Shown: piece by piece, positions 34,964 through 42,829 of the stretch
Layout of the letters: each line of letters opens with the position of its first letter
How positions within the stretch are numbered: the first letter of the stretch is position 1
NCBI RefSeq assembly: GCF_000317475.1
Contig: NC_019731.1
Span: 86,928-150,927, forward strand
Source of the DNA: Oscillatoria nigro-viridis PCC 7112
Lineage (GTDB): Bacteria > Cyanobacteriota > Cyanobacteriia > Cyanobacteriales > Microcoleaceae
Length of the DNA: 64,000 bases
Reading direction: 5' to 3'
Notes under the pieces: generated by a model
Database searches by the model: none
What the model saw: only the letters and a program-made list of their open reading frames with translations
What the model was told of the DNA's origin: nothing
Made by a program: the position numbers and the translations under genes

Positions 34964-35974
34964 TCAAAACATCCCATCCAGTAAGTCGGTAACGGCCCCT
35001 TGGTCGCGGCTGCGATTATCGTCGTACACCATCAGAGTATTCAAATTCCTGTGCCTGCTGAGTTTCTGAACCTTCCGCACATCCCCGTCTGTTGCATCCA
35101 GTGCCGCTGTGATGGCTGAGTGCCGGATTCGGTGGGGACTCATTTGTTTTTTGATACCAGCCTTTTCGCTATAACGGACAACCATCTTGCAGATACCGTC
35201 GCCGCTAAGTCTGTGTCCACTGTGGGCGGAGTCAAGTGCTATAAAAAGCGGGCTATCGGGCGAGCAACTTCCCCTTTCCTCCAACCAATCGGCGATCGCC
35301 CGAACAGTCGCCACGCCCAAGTCCACTACTTCCGACTGAGTGCCGCGTCCCTTGCCAAGAATTCGCAAAGTCTTACCGGCCGGGTCAAAGTCTCGAACGT
35401 TCAACTGACTGATTTCGTTGCGCCGCAAAGCATTACCCCACAGCAAACGCAGCAAAGCATAGTCTCTCTTGCCAGCTTTCGTTGCCAGATCGCACCCGCT
35501 CAAAATTCGCTCAAAAGTGGCTCTATCAACGCCCGTTGTATCTCGGTAGCCGACAATTTTCTCCCCTTTGATGTCCCCTAAAGTATAGTGACACACGCCG
35601 AGCTTGCGACCCATTTCCACCAACGATTTAACAGCCGCCAGCCGCCGATTGACCGTGGCCTCCTTGAGTCCCTTGTCGATCAGCTTAGCTTTGTACTTCA
35701 AAACCACCGAAACTGCTTGCCGTTCCTCAAGGTGCAAAAACTCCAAAACGTTATCAGGCAAGGCGGGCATCCCCGTCATAGTTACCAAAAAGTCATTTAC
35801 GTCCCTCTCGTAGGCGCGGCGAGTATTTTCGGAGCGCTTGTCGGCGAGTAATTGTTTGAGCACGTCAGGATCGGTATCTAGAGTATCGAAATATCTTTCA
35901 ATTTTGGCATCGAGGTTCGCTTCCAGGCGGGCGATCCTCTTCGAGGGCAACGCTTCCGACAGTTCTGCTTTCAT
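34964..35974 (-). CDS. Tyrosine recombinase 1, 336 aa
   Basis: The N-terminal SAM-like domain (NTRRAYERDVNDFLVTM) binds DNA. The catalytic domain has Arg184 in ALRRNEIS, a Lys in LGKGRG, HRIRHSA, and the LSRHRNLNTLMVYDD box with the final His and the nucleophilic Tyr. All six catalytic positions are present. Length and layout match plasmid XerC/XerD-like resolvases. It may resolve multimers or integrate a cassette; no attachment site can be identified. The gene stands alone between the intron and the partition genes. A clear terminator follows it. Confidence 0.92.
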   Translation of the reverse strand: MKAELSEALPSKRIARLEANLDAKIERYFDTLDTDPDVLKQLLADKRSENTRRAYERDVNDFLVTMTGMPALPDNVLEFLHLEERQAVSVVLKYKAKLIDKGLKEATVNRRLAAVKSLVEMGRKLGVCHYTLGDIKGEKIVGYRDTTGVDRATFERILSGCDLATKAGKRDYALLRLLWGNALRRNEISQLNVRDFDPAGKTLRILGKGRGTQSEVVDLGVATVRAIADWLEERGSCSPDSPLFIALDSAHSGHRLSGDGICKMVVRYSEKAGIKKQMSPHRIRHSAITAALDATDGDVRKVQKLSRHRNLNTLMVYDDNRSRDQGAVTDLLDGMF

Positions 35975-36533
35975 TATTTTTGCTATTAATAAGCGAAGTT
36001 ATTAATGGCGCTCGCTGATTGGCTCTCTGGTGCTTGGTTTGGGTTGCTGCACCCTTTTGGTTTCTCAAGACCAATTTGAGGAAGCTGAGACGGCGGTGAG
36101 GGCGCAGTTAGATTGCAGTCGCTAATCATCCCTACCAACTCTCTTGGCGATCGCCAAGAGTTGCCACAATTTCCTCACTGTCAGTCGCTCCCATTCTCAT
36201 GTCAATGCCAAGCAAACCCGGCAGCCCAACACTAAACCGAATGAATGCAGCAACCGCCCAACAATACGGGATTCTGTACGTTGAGCTATCTAGAACTTCA
36301 AACATTCAAATGTTTGAACATTCAAGCATCTAATCCTTGGGCTTTTCCATTGGGGTCGAACTTTTCGAGCGCTCGACTGAAAACAGAGATAGTTGTCGCG
36401 ATCGAGCACCGTAATCCCCAACAGGTAAACCGTTCGTGCGGGCGACTCAAAAAGGAATCGGGAATCGCAAGGCGAGACAGTTTCTTGTTTTTAGAGGGGG
36501 GGTAAATGCTTAAACATTCAAACATCCAAATGT
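35975..36533. other. Intergenic region with partition-type sites
   Basis: No gene. TTCAAACATT-CA-AATGTTTGAA at 36297-36318 is a perfect 10-bp inverted repeat with two central bases. At 36511-36542 TAAACATTCAAACATCCAAA is followed by TGTTTAGATG; this second site reaches into the 3' end of the RHH partition gene. The same motif family occurs at 37405-37456 and 63399-63426. They are probable centromere (parS-like) sites. Confidence 0.6.
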
Positions 36534-36779
36534 TTAGATGTCAGCTTCGGCATCGAACTGCTGAAGGTATTGAGCGACGGACTTTTCCACCAGCTCGCTC
36601 ATTTCCTGGCCTGATTGCGCTGCTGCGGATTTAAGTTGGCGGTGCAGAAGTTTTGGCAGATAAACCGTAGTGCGAACAAAGTTGGGGTCTTTGCTTTTAG
36701 ATAGCGCCACACTGGGTGAAAGGTCAGGTTCACCGGGCTTGAGTTTCTTGGCCTTCAGTAAATCATCAAAGCGACTCAC
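36534..36779 (-). CDS. RHH partition protein (ParB/ParG-like partner of ParA), 81 aa
   Basis: The GTG at 36779 overlaps the ParA stop as GTGA; a longer start is in frame but would lie deep inside parA. MSRFDDLLKAKKLKPGEPDL is a flexible N-terminus. FVRTTVYLPKLLHRQLKSAAAQSGQEMSELVEKSVAQYL is an RHH domain, as in small centromere-binding proteins of type Ib partition systems. It should bind the AACATCnAAATGTTnAGATG-like sites on both sides of the operon and contact ParA. The gene end coincides with one of the sites, so autoregulation and centromere function may be combined. Confidence 0.82.
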   Translation of the reverse strand: MSRFDDLLKAKKLKPGEPDLSPSVALSKSKDPNFVRTTVYLPKLLHRQLKSAAAQSGQEMSELVEKSVAQYLQQFDAEADI

Positions 36780-37387
36780 GGCAGTATCTCCTTGCCGACA
36801 GCGGCGTAGCAACCCCAAGCAGTTTTAGCATAAGGGTCTTTGATAGCGTTTACGGGCACCCCGGCGAGGGCAGCTTTTTGAAATACCGCTAGCCTCCTTA
36901 TATCAGACTTGAAAATGGGCAATCCCGCTTTTTCGATGGTTGCCCTAGATTCAGCCCCGACTTTACTCGGAGCAGGTGGGATGACTGTAAGCAGGATGCG
37001 GTAATTGGATTGCAGAGAATAGAGAGCTTCCACCATTTGCAGCATAGCGCTCAGGGCCATAGCATCGGGAGAGCTGGGCAATATCAGCAAATCACACCCT
37101 TGGGCTAGAGTTTTGAGGTCTTCTGGAGTGGGTCGAGCCGGCGTGTCGATGACGATGTGTTCGTAATCCCTGGCATATCGCACGCCTTGCTTTTCATCGA
37201 CTACTTTGAACGGGAGAGAACCACGAGCAGCCCAATCTAAGGCACTGCGGTTGAGGTCGCCATCTACCAACAACGCGGGTGCTTTGGTTTGCAAGTAAGC
37301 AGCTAAATGCAGCGCTGTGGTTGTCTTCCCGACTCCGCCCTTGAATGAGGCGACTGTCACAATCATAGGTAAGCCTGTTGAGTTCAT
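36776..37387 (-). CDS. parA: ParA-type partition ATPase, 203 aa
   Basis: MIVTVASFKGGVGKTTTALHLA contains the deviant Walker A motif KGGVGKT. LLVDGDLNRSALDWA is the Walker A' region, and HIVIDTPARPTPEDL is Walker B. The short length, without an N-terminal DNA-binding domain, is typical of type Ib ParA. The start may be ATG 37387 or the internal ATG 37366 (MIVTVASF); neither has a strong ribosome-binding site. It is coupled to the RHH gene by GTGA. It segregates the plasmid by dynamic ATP-dependent binding to the nucleoid. Confidence 0.92.
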   Translation of the reverse strand: MNSTGLPMIVTVASFKGGVGKTTTALHLAAYLQTKAPALLVDGDLNRSALDWAARGSLPFKVVDEKQGVRYARDYEHIVIDTPARPTPEDLKTLAQGCDLLILPSSPDAMALSAMLQMVEALYSLQSNYRILLTVIPPAPSKVGAESRATIEKAGLPIFKSDIRRLAVFQKAALAGVPVNAIKDPYAKTAWGCYAAVGKEILP

Positions 37388-37404
37388 CAACTAGATTTTA
37401 CAAC

Positions 37405-37456
37405 CTAAACATCTGAATGTCTAGATGGTTGAATGTCTAGATGTCTGAATGTTCAC
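37405..37456. promoter_or_regulatory. Repeated sites upstream of parA, 16-bp period
   Basis: GAATGTCTAGATG occurs at 37415 and 37431, and GAATGTTC at 37447, an exact 16-bp spacing. AAACATCTGAATG overlaps the first. Related sites lie downstream of the operon. They are likely the operator and centromere bound by the RHH partner. Confidence 0.65.
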
Positions 37457-37565
37457 AAAAAAGGTGATGACTGTTTGCTACCCTAAACGAGCATAACCAG
37501 AGTGCTTGACCGCTTTTGGAACCTCTCTAGTACGCTCCACACCACAACGGCAAAGAAGATTTCTA

Positions 37566-37676
37566 ATGACCAAAGTCCAAGCCAATTCTAAAGAAACGAC
37601 GGTTAGGTTTACCGTTAATATGTCCGAATCCCTCATTGAGAAGGCAGGGGCTCTTTACAACGGCTGCTCCCTTTGA
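37566..37676 (+). pseudogene. Truncated RHH-type gene overlapping the pirin gene end
   Basis: MTKVQANSKETTVRFTVNMS then ESLIEKAGALYNG reads like the N-terminal strand and first helix of an RHH protein; the second helix is missing. The frame runs into the 3' end of the convergent pirin gene and stops after 36 residues. It is a probable casualty of the insertion that brought the pirin gene. Confidence 0.55.
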
Positions 37677-38551
37677 GAAGGCGGCTCGAATGGCAGCGGA
37701 ATAAACTCTGTCTCTTGAGGAACCTGACCAAACCGTCCCTCTCTCCAATCGAGTTTAGCTTGTTCGATGCGCTCGCGCCGGCTCGAAACAAAATTCCACC
37801 ATTTATGCCGATCGCCCACAGGTTCGCCACCAATCACAATACACCGAGCCGTGCCTGATGCAGAAATGTTTGCCGATGTGCCTGAAGTTAGAACCGCCAA
37901 CCGATGCTGTTCTAAAGGCACTCCATCGATCGCAAGCCCCTCTGTCACGCTGTAAACCGCCTGTTCGCTGTAATCGCCCGGTAAAGTAAATTCTGTTCCT
38001 GGAGTCAGTTGCACGTCCAGATAAATCATGGGTGAAAATATTTGGACTGGGGAAGTGCGACCGTAAGCATCGCCCGCAATCAGGGCGAACGAAACTCCTG
38101 CATCCTCCCAAGCGGGCAGTTCGGTTGCCGGATGGTGCCGAAACCAAGGTTCAGTTTCTTCGTATTCGTCGGGAAGTGCTATCCAAGTTTGGATGCCGTG
38201 CAGGATGGCTTCTTTGTTGCGATCGTCGTCTGGCGTGCGTTCGGAGTGGACGATGCCTCGCCCTGCCGTCATCCAGTTCACCGCGCCGGGACGGATTTCT
38301 TGAACGCTGCCGACACTATCGCGGTGCAGCAAAACGCCTTCAAACAGGTAGGTGACGGTTGCTAAGTTGATGTGCGGGTGCGGCCTGACATCCACGCCCC
38401 GACCGGGTGGAAACACCGCAGGGCCGAGATGGTCAAAAAAGATGAACGGGCCTACCAGCGTTAGAACGTCTGAGGGAAGCAGGCGACGGGCTTGGAATCC
38501 ACCCAAATCTTGAATGTGCGGCTCGATGAGATGCTGGATGCTATCCGTCAT
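37655..38551 (-). CDS. Pirin family protein, 298 aa
   Basis: The N-terminal cupin carries the pirin motif: GPFIFFDHLGP, VRPHPHINLATVTYLFEG with the metal-binding His residues, and IRPGAVNWMTAGRGIVHSER with His and Glu further on. The C-terminal cupin is present (PVQIFSPMIYLDVQLTPG...). Bacterial pirins are iron-binding proteins, some with quercetin dioxygenase activity. The length is normal. It is unusual cargo for this replication/partition region and overlaps a truncated RHH gene, so it was probably gained by insertion. The gene is otherwise intact and has no visible partner. Confidence 0.93.
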   Translation of the reverse strand: MTDSIQHLIEPHIQDLGGFQARRLLPSDVLTLVGPFIFFDHLGPAVFPPGRGVDVRPHPHINLATVTYLFEGVLLHRDSVGSVQEIRPGAVNWMTAGRGIVHSERTPDDDRNKEAILHGIQTWIALPDEYEETEPWFRHHPATELPAWEDAGVSFALIAGDAYGRTSPVQIFSPMIYLDVQLTPGTEFTLPGDYSEQAVYSVTEGLAIDGVPLEQHRLAVLTSGTSANISASGTARCIVIGGEPVGDRHKWWNFVSSRRERIEQAKLDWREGRFGQVPQETEFIPLPFEPPSQREQPL

Positions 38552-38704
38552 GATGTTGGTGAAGTTGCGAATGCTAAGCCTGTGTCAAGAGTGCATTATA
38601 CAAAAAGGTATCCCTAGAAAGTTGTATCGGTGAGTATTTCAATTGTTTAAACTTTCCCAACGGAAAGCTGTTGTAGAGTGTCGAGTTCTCAACCAGCTTT
38701 CTGC

Positions 38705-38920
38705 TTACGAGACGGTGGAGAGTTCGTCAGTGACTTGAATCCGACCTTTGAGCAGGGAGCGAATTAGGCGATCGAGCGAGCCGCGTTCTCCTTCGCTGAT
38801 GGACTCATCGAAGATGGCAGCCATGAGGCCGTAGCGGTCAGCTTTAGTGAGGCGGTGAGTATCGGTGACAGTGGCGATTAATTCGTTGATAGCGCCTGGG
38901 AGAAGGTTGAGGAGAGACAT
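38705..38920 (-). CDS. Small hypothetical protein, 71 aa
   Basis: MSLLNLLPGAINELIATVTD then THRLTKADRYGLMAAIFDES and ISEGERGSLDRLIRSLLKGRI forms two helical blocks. The ATG at 38920 is preferred to an upstream start that adds MRCRVQSNP. The sequence has the look of a short conserved cyanobacterial protein with a KADRYGL(M/L)AA motif. I cannot give it a function. It stands alone downstream of nothing obvious on the same strand. Confidence 0.6.
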   Translation of the reverse strand: MSLLNLLPGAINELIATVTDTHRLTKADRYGLMAAIFDESISEGERGSLDRLIRSLLKGRIQVTDELSTVS

Positions 38921-38947
38921 GGGATTGCTTTGAACTCGACACCTCAA

Positions 38948-39319
38948 TCATCGCCTTGTTTCCCTTAAGAGCAAGTGATGGTGCTGCTATTTTTCCGTGA
39001 TAATACCGAAGGTGTTGGGTAAGCCACGTCCGTGTTACAAGCGATCGAAGTCACAATAACCCAGTGGATCTGCGGAGCAACTAGAACTTTTGGCGCTGCT
39101 GAAATTAGGTACGGTTGATGCGCTGAGCAATTCATAAAAACCAATTCAACTCAAGTCGTATTCAGCAATATTCGCCTCGCGCGATCGCATCCATCCTACC
39201 TCGCTCGCCGAACGCCCGATGAAAGCTTAGCCCCTAAAGTGTTGGAAAAACTCACACCCTGCGTTTTTCCACACACTTGCCTGTACCTCCTTTCCCTCAT
39301 CGCTACAGACAGCCAATAA
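38948..39319. other. Intergenic stretch without a recognisable gene
   Basis: Nothing with a start, a ribosome-binding site or a familiar product was found. It leads into the gene remnant at 39320. Confidence 0.4.
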
Positions 39320-39580
39320 TGCTTCGGCTGCTGCGCCTGCATTTATGCGGATGCCGATGCAGCGATCGCGCTGTATAATGCTCAGCGAAGGAACGGGCTA
39401 ATTTTGTCCAGTCCCGTCTTGAACCAAGCGACGGATGCTGTATATTCTACGTCCGCCCTCCGTGAGCTGGACTACCACGTTAAGAAATACCCCCGACCGA
39501 TACAGTATCTCCGTCAATATGCCAGACTCTCAGACGTGGACACAATCGCGCTTATTATGAAAATAGAAGGCACGGCCTAG
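39320..39580 (+). pseudogene. 5'-truncated conserved-looking gene
   Basis: The frame is open from a stop at 39317 to TAG at 39578 and gives IYADADAAIALYNAQRRNGL, then SALRELDYHVKKYPRPIQYL, then RQYARLSDVDTIALIMK. The amino-acid pattern looks like a real, helical protein. No ATG or GTG start is available near the beginning, so it is either a remnant or a short gene starting at an internal TTG. The family is not recognised. Confidence 0.5.
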
Positions 39581-39622
39581 CATTGCTCAAGAAAATCTGC
39601 GAAGAGCTCTCCATCCTCAAAA

Positions 39623-40573
39623 TCAAAACCCTAAGTGCTGCACGGCCCGTCGCTTCGTTTCTTCGCCCCGGCGATCGTACTTAGCGGTCGTCACAGGGGA
39701 AGCGTGACCTGCCAACTTCTGCACTGTCACGATATCGACTCCAGCATCGAGGAGGTCTGAGCAAAACGTGCGGCGGAAATCATGGGGAGAGAAAGAATCC
39801 ACTCCAGCGAGGAAAGCCCGTCGCTGCAAAATCTTCAAAACACCATCAGGAGTCATCCGCCGAAATTGAATTTCTCCTCCCTTACGGATGGGAAAAAGCA
39901 GCGGCCCTGGTGCTTCTCCCCTCAACTTGAGCCACTGTTCCACCAACGCCATCGCTGCCTCTGGGAGATAAACCATCCTGTTTTTCTTCCCTTTCCCGAA
40001 TCGAATTTCCAATGCTCCCGTAGAGCGGTTGAAATCGTCCAAATTAAGGCTGACTGCTTCAGCGCGGCGGATGCCTCCCCCCCGCAAGATAGCGATCAAA
40101 GCTGCATCTCGAACATCAAGGGTACTCTCGCCAGAGCAGCTTTGCACCAGCGCTGCAATTTCATCCGGGGATAGCGCCCGCCCCCTTGGTTTTCCCGATT
40201 GCTTGACGCTTCTCACGTCTACCGCCTTGCTGTAATCCAGGGGGTCGATTAAATCTAACCGCAGAGCCTCCTTCAACACACGCCTCAAGGCGCACAGCAT
40301 TTGATTGACCGATGCCGGCGCGTACTTTTTCTCCAAAGCCGAGCGCAGCGCTGCCGTGTGCTTGTAGCGCAATGCTGCCCAATTCAACGTCATCCGGTCG
40401 CACTCCGAGCCCGCCAGCAACTTCGCCATGATGTCGAGTCCTGCCGCCATCGTTGCCTTCGAGCGATCGCTTCCCAAACTGTCAAGGTACACCTCCGCAG
40501 GATGCAATGCCAGTGGCACCGGTGCGTGCAACTTCAAGGTTTCCGGCTGTTGCTCTCCAATTCGGTTGAGCAT
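39623..40573 (-). CDS. Tyrosine recombinase 2 (XerC-like), 316 aa
   Basis: The N-terminal SAM-like domain has YLDSLGSDRSKATMAAGLDI. The catalytic domain carries Arg in GGGIRRAEAVSL, Lys in FGKGKKNR, HDFRRTF and LAGHASPVTTAKYDRR with the His and Tyr. All required residues are present. The start ATG at 40573 is the only good candidate. Its sequence differs strongly from recombinase 1, so the two are not recent duplicates. In plasmids of this type such an enzyme resolves multimers or moves small cassettes; its site is not visible. Confidence 0.92.
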   Translation of the reverse strand: MLNRIGEQQPETLKLHAPVPLALHPAEVYLDSLGSDRSKATMAAGLDIMAKLLAGSECDRMTLNWAALRYKHTAALRSALEKKYAPASVNQMLCALRRVLKEALRLDLIDPLDYSKAVDVRSVKQSGKPRGRALSPDEIAALVQSCSGESTLDVRDAALIAILRGGGIRRAEAVSLNLDDFNRSTGALEIRFGKGKKNRMVYLPEAAMALVEQWLKLRGEAPGPLLFPIRKGGEIQFRRMTPDGVLKILQRRAFLAGVDSFSPHDFRRTFCSDLLDAGVDIVTVQKLAGHASPVTTAKYDRRGEETKRRAVQHLGF

Positions 40574-40741
40574 TTACTCTTGATAAGTGCAATTATAAAT
40601 ACTAATTTAGACTAATTTAGACTTGCCTTTATCCAAAATTTACCTCTCAAAAGAATCGCCCGAAGCTGCACCTGGAGGTTGGTTCTCGCCCAAGGCAGAG
40701 GCTATTAACAAGAAATATTGTTACAATTCTTCATCTAGCGG

Positions 40742-41146
40742 GTGCATCTTCAAACCTGCATTGAGGAGATTAGCCGCCTGAGCACAAATCGCACCGATGA
40801 CGAACCGCTCAGGCAGCAGCTTCAACAAACTCAAGAAGAACTCAAACAAACTCAAGAGCAATTAGCAATTGCTAGCCAGGAAGTAGACGCCACCAACCTG
40901 CAACTCCCAGCCGCCGAACAGCAGCTAGCAGAATTGCGATCGCAACTTGACACAGAACGCGCCTCACGAACGCAAGTCGAGATCCAACTCTCCGAACTTC
41001 AACAGACTCCAGCACCAGCGATCAACTTATCGGGCAAGGCAGGCGAGGTCGTAAATTTCTTTAGGACGCTTCTGCCAAAAGACACGAAGCTACCTAAAAA
41101 TACTATGTCGAAACTTAGGGAGATTCTGGAAGCAACAGAAGATTAG
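40742..41146 (+). CDS. Coiled-coil protein with C-terminal KfrA-like tail, 134 aa
   Basis: It starts at GTG 40742 without a clear ribosome-binding site. Residues 20-90 are a Gln/Glu-rich coiled coil (QQLQQTQEELKQTQEQLAIA...AEQQLAELRSQLDTERASR). The C-terminus, LSGKAGEVVNFFRTLLPKDT then SKLREILEATED, is a compact helical end. Coiled-coil proteins with small DNA-binding parts (KfrA-like) are common on plasmids, but no DNA-binding domain can be shown here, and the gene may be the 3' part of a longer ancestor. A strong terminator follows. Confidence 0.6.
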   Translation: MHLQTCIEEISRLSTNRTDDEPLRQQLQQTQEELKQTQEQLAIASQEVDATNLQLPAAEQQLAELRSQLDTERASRTQVEIQLSELQQTPAPAINLSGKAGEVVNFFRTLLPKDTKLPKNTMSKLREILEATED

Positions 41147-41174
41147 AAGCATTAGAAGCCCGATCACCCCAAAC

Positions 41175-41208
41175 AAAAAGCCCGACGACATTCCGCCGGG
41201 GGCTTTTT
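41175..41208 (+). terminator. Rho-independent terminator after the coiled-coil gene
   Basis: AAAAAGCCC (41175-41183) pairs with GGGCTTTTT (41200-41208), with inner CGG/CCG pairing and a T run. It is placed 29 bases after the stop at 41146. Confidence 0.85.
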
Positions 41209-41209
41209 C

Positions 41210-42150
41210 ACAATGGGTAATTTGCAATTGGCAACAGGTAATCTTTGCCCCAATTACTAATCACTATAAACGGCTCTAGGAGTTTTGGCGCTCGGCTTTG
41301 TCAAATCGCAATTTTACAATCATTCACTTTATTTTTGGCGCCTTCACAGGCCGGATCGGCACTCCCGATGAAGCTGTGCCAATATTTTGTGCAAAAAATC
41401 TTATATTTACCGTGACAATCCGTGAGGTATAAAAAGTCGCGGTATAAAAAGATAGTTTTGATGTTGTCTATGACTTTAGTGTTGGTTAGCTATTGGTTAT
41501 TCGCCACTTATTAGGTCGCGCTACGCTGGCAAATCATTCATAACAACGTAGCGCTCGGTTGTAGCTACCTTGTGACGTGGGAAGCAAGCGCAAAAATCTG
41601 ATCATCGCTCAATTGTTGAAGTTGCTGCGGGGGTTGCCAGCGCTGATCAAATTTCTGGCGAAGTCGGCAAAGGGCGATCTGGCGAAAGCAAGATTCCGGC
41701 CTCAGCAACCCAAATCCCCACACACCCTTCTTTGTGGGCATATTAACTATCAAACTCCGAGCAAGACACCTTCGCCAAAGTCCCTTGCCGAGACACCGAC
41801 CACAATAATACAAAAAAGGTATAAAAGTTGGTTTAGTATTATCGAACGGAGATTGTGAGATGCTGAAAAATGATAGTTTCTTAATTTATTTCCTCTCCTA
41901 CCCTGTCTGTTTAATCTATCTTTTAAAATGAACTAAAAAATTTCTCGTGAACGAGTAATGCCTTAACCGTATATATTTCAGCCTTTGACTGGACGTTTTA
42001 CTAGCAAAAAATAGTGCCTATCGTATACCAACTTATCGAAGAGTATGCGATTATAATATAAATTTTATTATCACGAGATATTTTCTCTATATAGATATTC
42101 TTTATCGATATTGAAAGGAGATCTCGTGATTTTTCTATATCAAAATTTTT
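41210..42150. other. Non-coding approach to rep module 2
   Basis: No convincing gene. It becomes very A+T-rich after 41860 and contains ATCACGAGAT (42070-42079) and its exact complement ATCTCGTGAT (42121-42130). The A+T-rich stretch and inverted repeat next to the rep control region could belong to the replication origin or a strong control site. Confidence 0.45.
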
Positions 42151-42237
42151 AACGAGAGCTTGCTTTGCGTAAAACGAGAGCTTGCTCTGCGTAACCATTA
42201 CACTATAATTGAGAAATTAGGAATTTAAGGAGGCTGT
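42151..42237 (+). promoter_or_regulatory. Promoter with 22-bp tandem repeat, rep module 2
   Basis: AACGAGAGCTTGCT(T/C)TGCGTAA occurs twice head to tail (42151-42172 and 42173-42194). The second copy contains the -35-like TTGCTC (42182-42187), followed after 16 bases by TATAAT (42204-42209). AAGGAGG at 42227-42233 is the ribosome-binding site of the gene at 42238. The tandem repeat covering the -35 region is well placed to be an operator. Confidence 0.75.
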
Positions 42238-42486
42238 ATGCTGCTGCCACCCAGAAAAAAAAGAGTGAACCCCGCTTTATCGCCCGAGTTAACACAGGTC
42301 ATAGATGGATATATCATCTTTTTTGGGATGACATATCTCTCAGTGTTTGTAGAGGAGGGAATGTGGCTTTATTTCGGCTATCTAAATAAACACAAACACG
42401 CAAAATCGGACTCTAAAAAGCAAGCCGTAAACAAAAAAGCGCTAGGTAGCACCGGGCTTCTAACGCTTCTTTGTTATTTTAAATAA
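42238..42486 (+). CDS. Small DNA-binding (RHH-like) protein of rep module 2, 82 aa
   Basis: A strong AAGGAGG site five bases before the ATG and a good promoter are present. MLLPPRKKRVNPALSPELTQ is followed by VIDGYIIFFGMTYLSVFVEEGMWLYFGYL and a Lys-rich tail. The layout (short strand with PEL, helix, turn, helix) matches the gene at 4445 in module 1, but sequence identity is low. A copy-control repressor that binds the 22-bp tandem repeat is the simplest reading. The protein is strongly basic. The function is not proven by any motif. Confidence 0.62.
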   Translation: MLLPPRKKRVNPALSPELTQVIDGYIIFFGMTYLSVFVEEGMWLYFGYLNKHKHAKSDSKKQAVNKKALGSTGLLTLLCYFK

Positions 42487-42490
42487 ACCT

Positions 42491-42545
42491 TAACTTTTGT
42501 CGATCGAACCTGGGGAGGAGAGACGACAAAAGTTAGTCCACCATT
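42491..42545 (+). promoter_or_regulatory. Inverted repeat before the rep leader (module 2)
   Basis: TAACTTTTGTCG (42491-42502) and CGACAAAAGTTA (42534-42545) form a perfect 12-bp stem with a 31-base loop containing GGGGAGGAGAG. It occupies the same place as the stem at 4709-4757 in module 1. Confidence 0.7.
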
Positions 42546-42586
42546 CATGAATCGGCATCCAAAAAAGAGCGCCGACTACTTCTATC

Positions 42587-42829
42587 ATGCCACACATTGA
42601 GAAAAAAACAATAAAACGCTTTTTCGGCGTTGTTTTGACTGTTTACGCTATAGGTTACGCTAGCTGTAGCGGTGCGAGCAAGCAAGTTGTGAATTATAGC
42701 GCTACCCATAGCGTAAAAAACCCTTTAGATTCCGTCGGGGACTCAATAATAGCACAACCCCCCCTAACTACGGCACTTAACCGGAATTTCTTTGCTATCG
42801 GTTTTGAAGCGATCGGGGGTGCCGCGTAA
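42587..42829 (+). CDS. Leader ORF fused by TAATG to rep 2, 80 aa
   Basis: MPHIEKKTIKRFFGVVLTVY has a hydrophobic patch. The middle YASCSGA and the end LNRNFFAIGFEAIGGAA match the leader of rep 1. The TAA overlaps the rep ATG. CGCTAGCTGTAGCG and CGCTACCCATAGCG form two small hairpins whose stems could also pair with each other. No clear ribosome-binding site is present. Control of rep translation by reading of this leader is plausible; a passive RNA structure is the alternative. Confidence 0.5.
   Translation: MPHIEKKTIKRFFGVVLTVYAIGYASCSGASKQVVNYSATHSVKNPLDSVGDSIIAQPPLTTALNRNFFAIGFEAIGGAA

Noticed and set aside
41565..41858. Overlapping frames on both strands in the approach to rep module 2
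   Set aside because: Neither has a ribosome-binding site, and both depend on a short GC-rich stretch in otherwise A+T-rich non-coding DNA.
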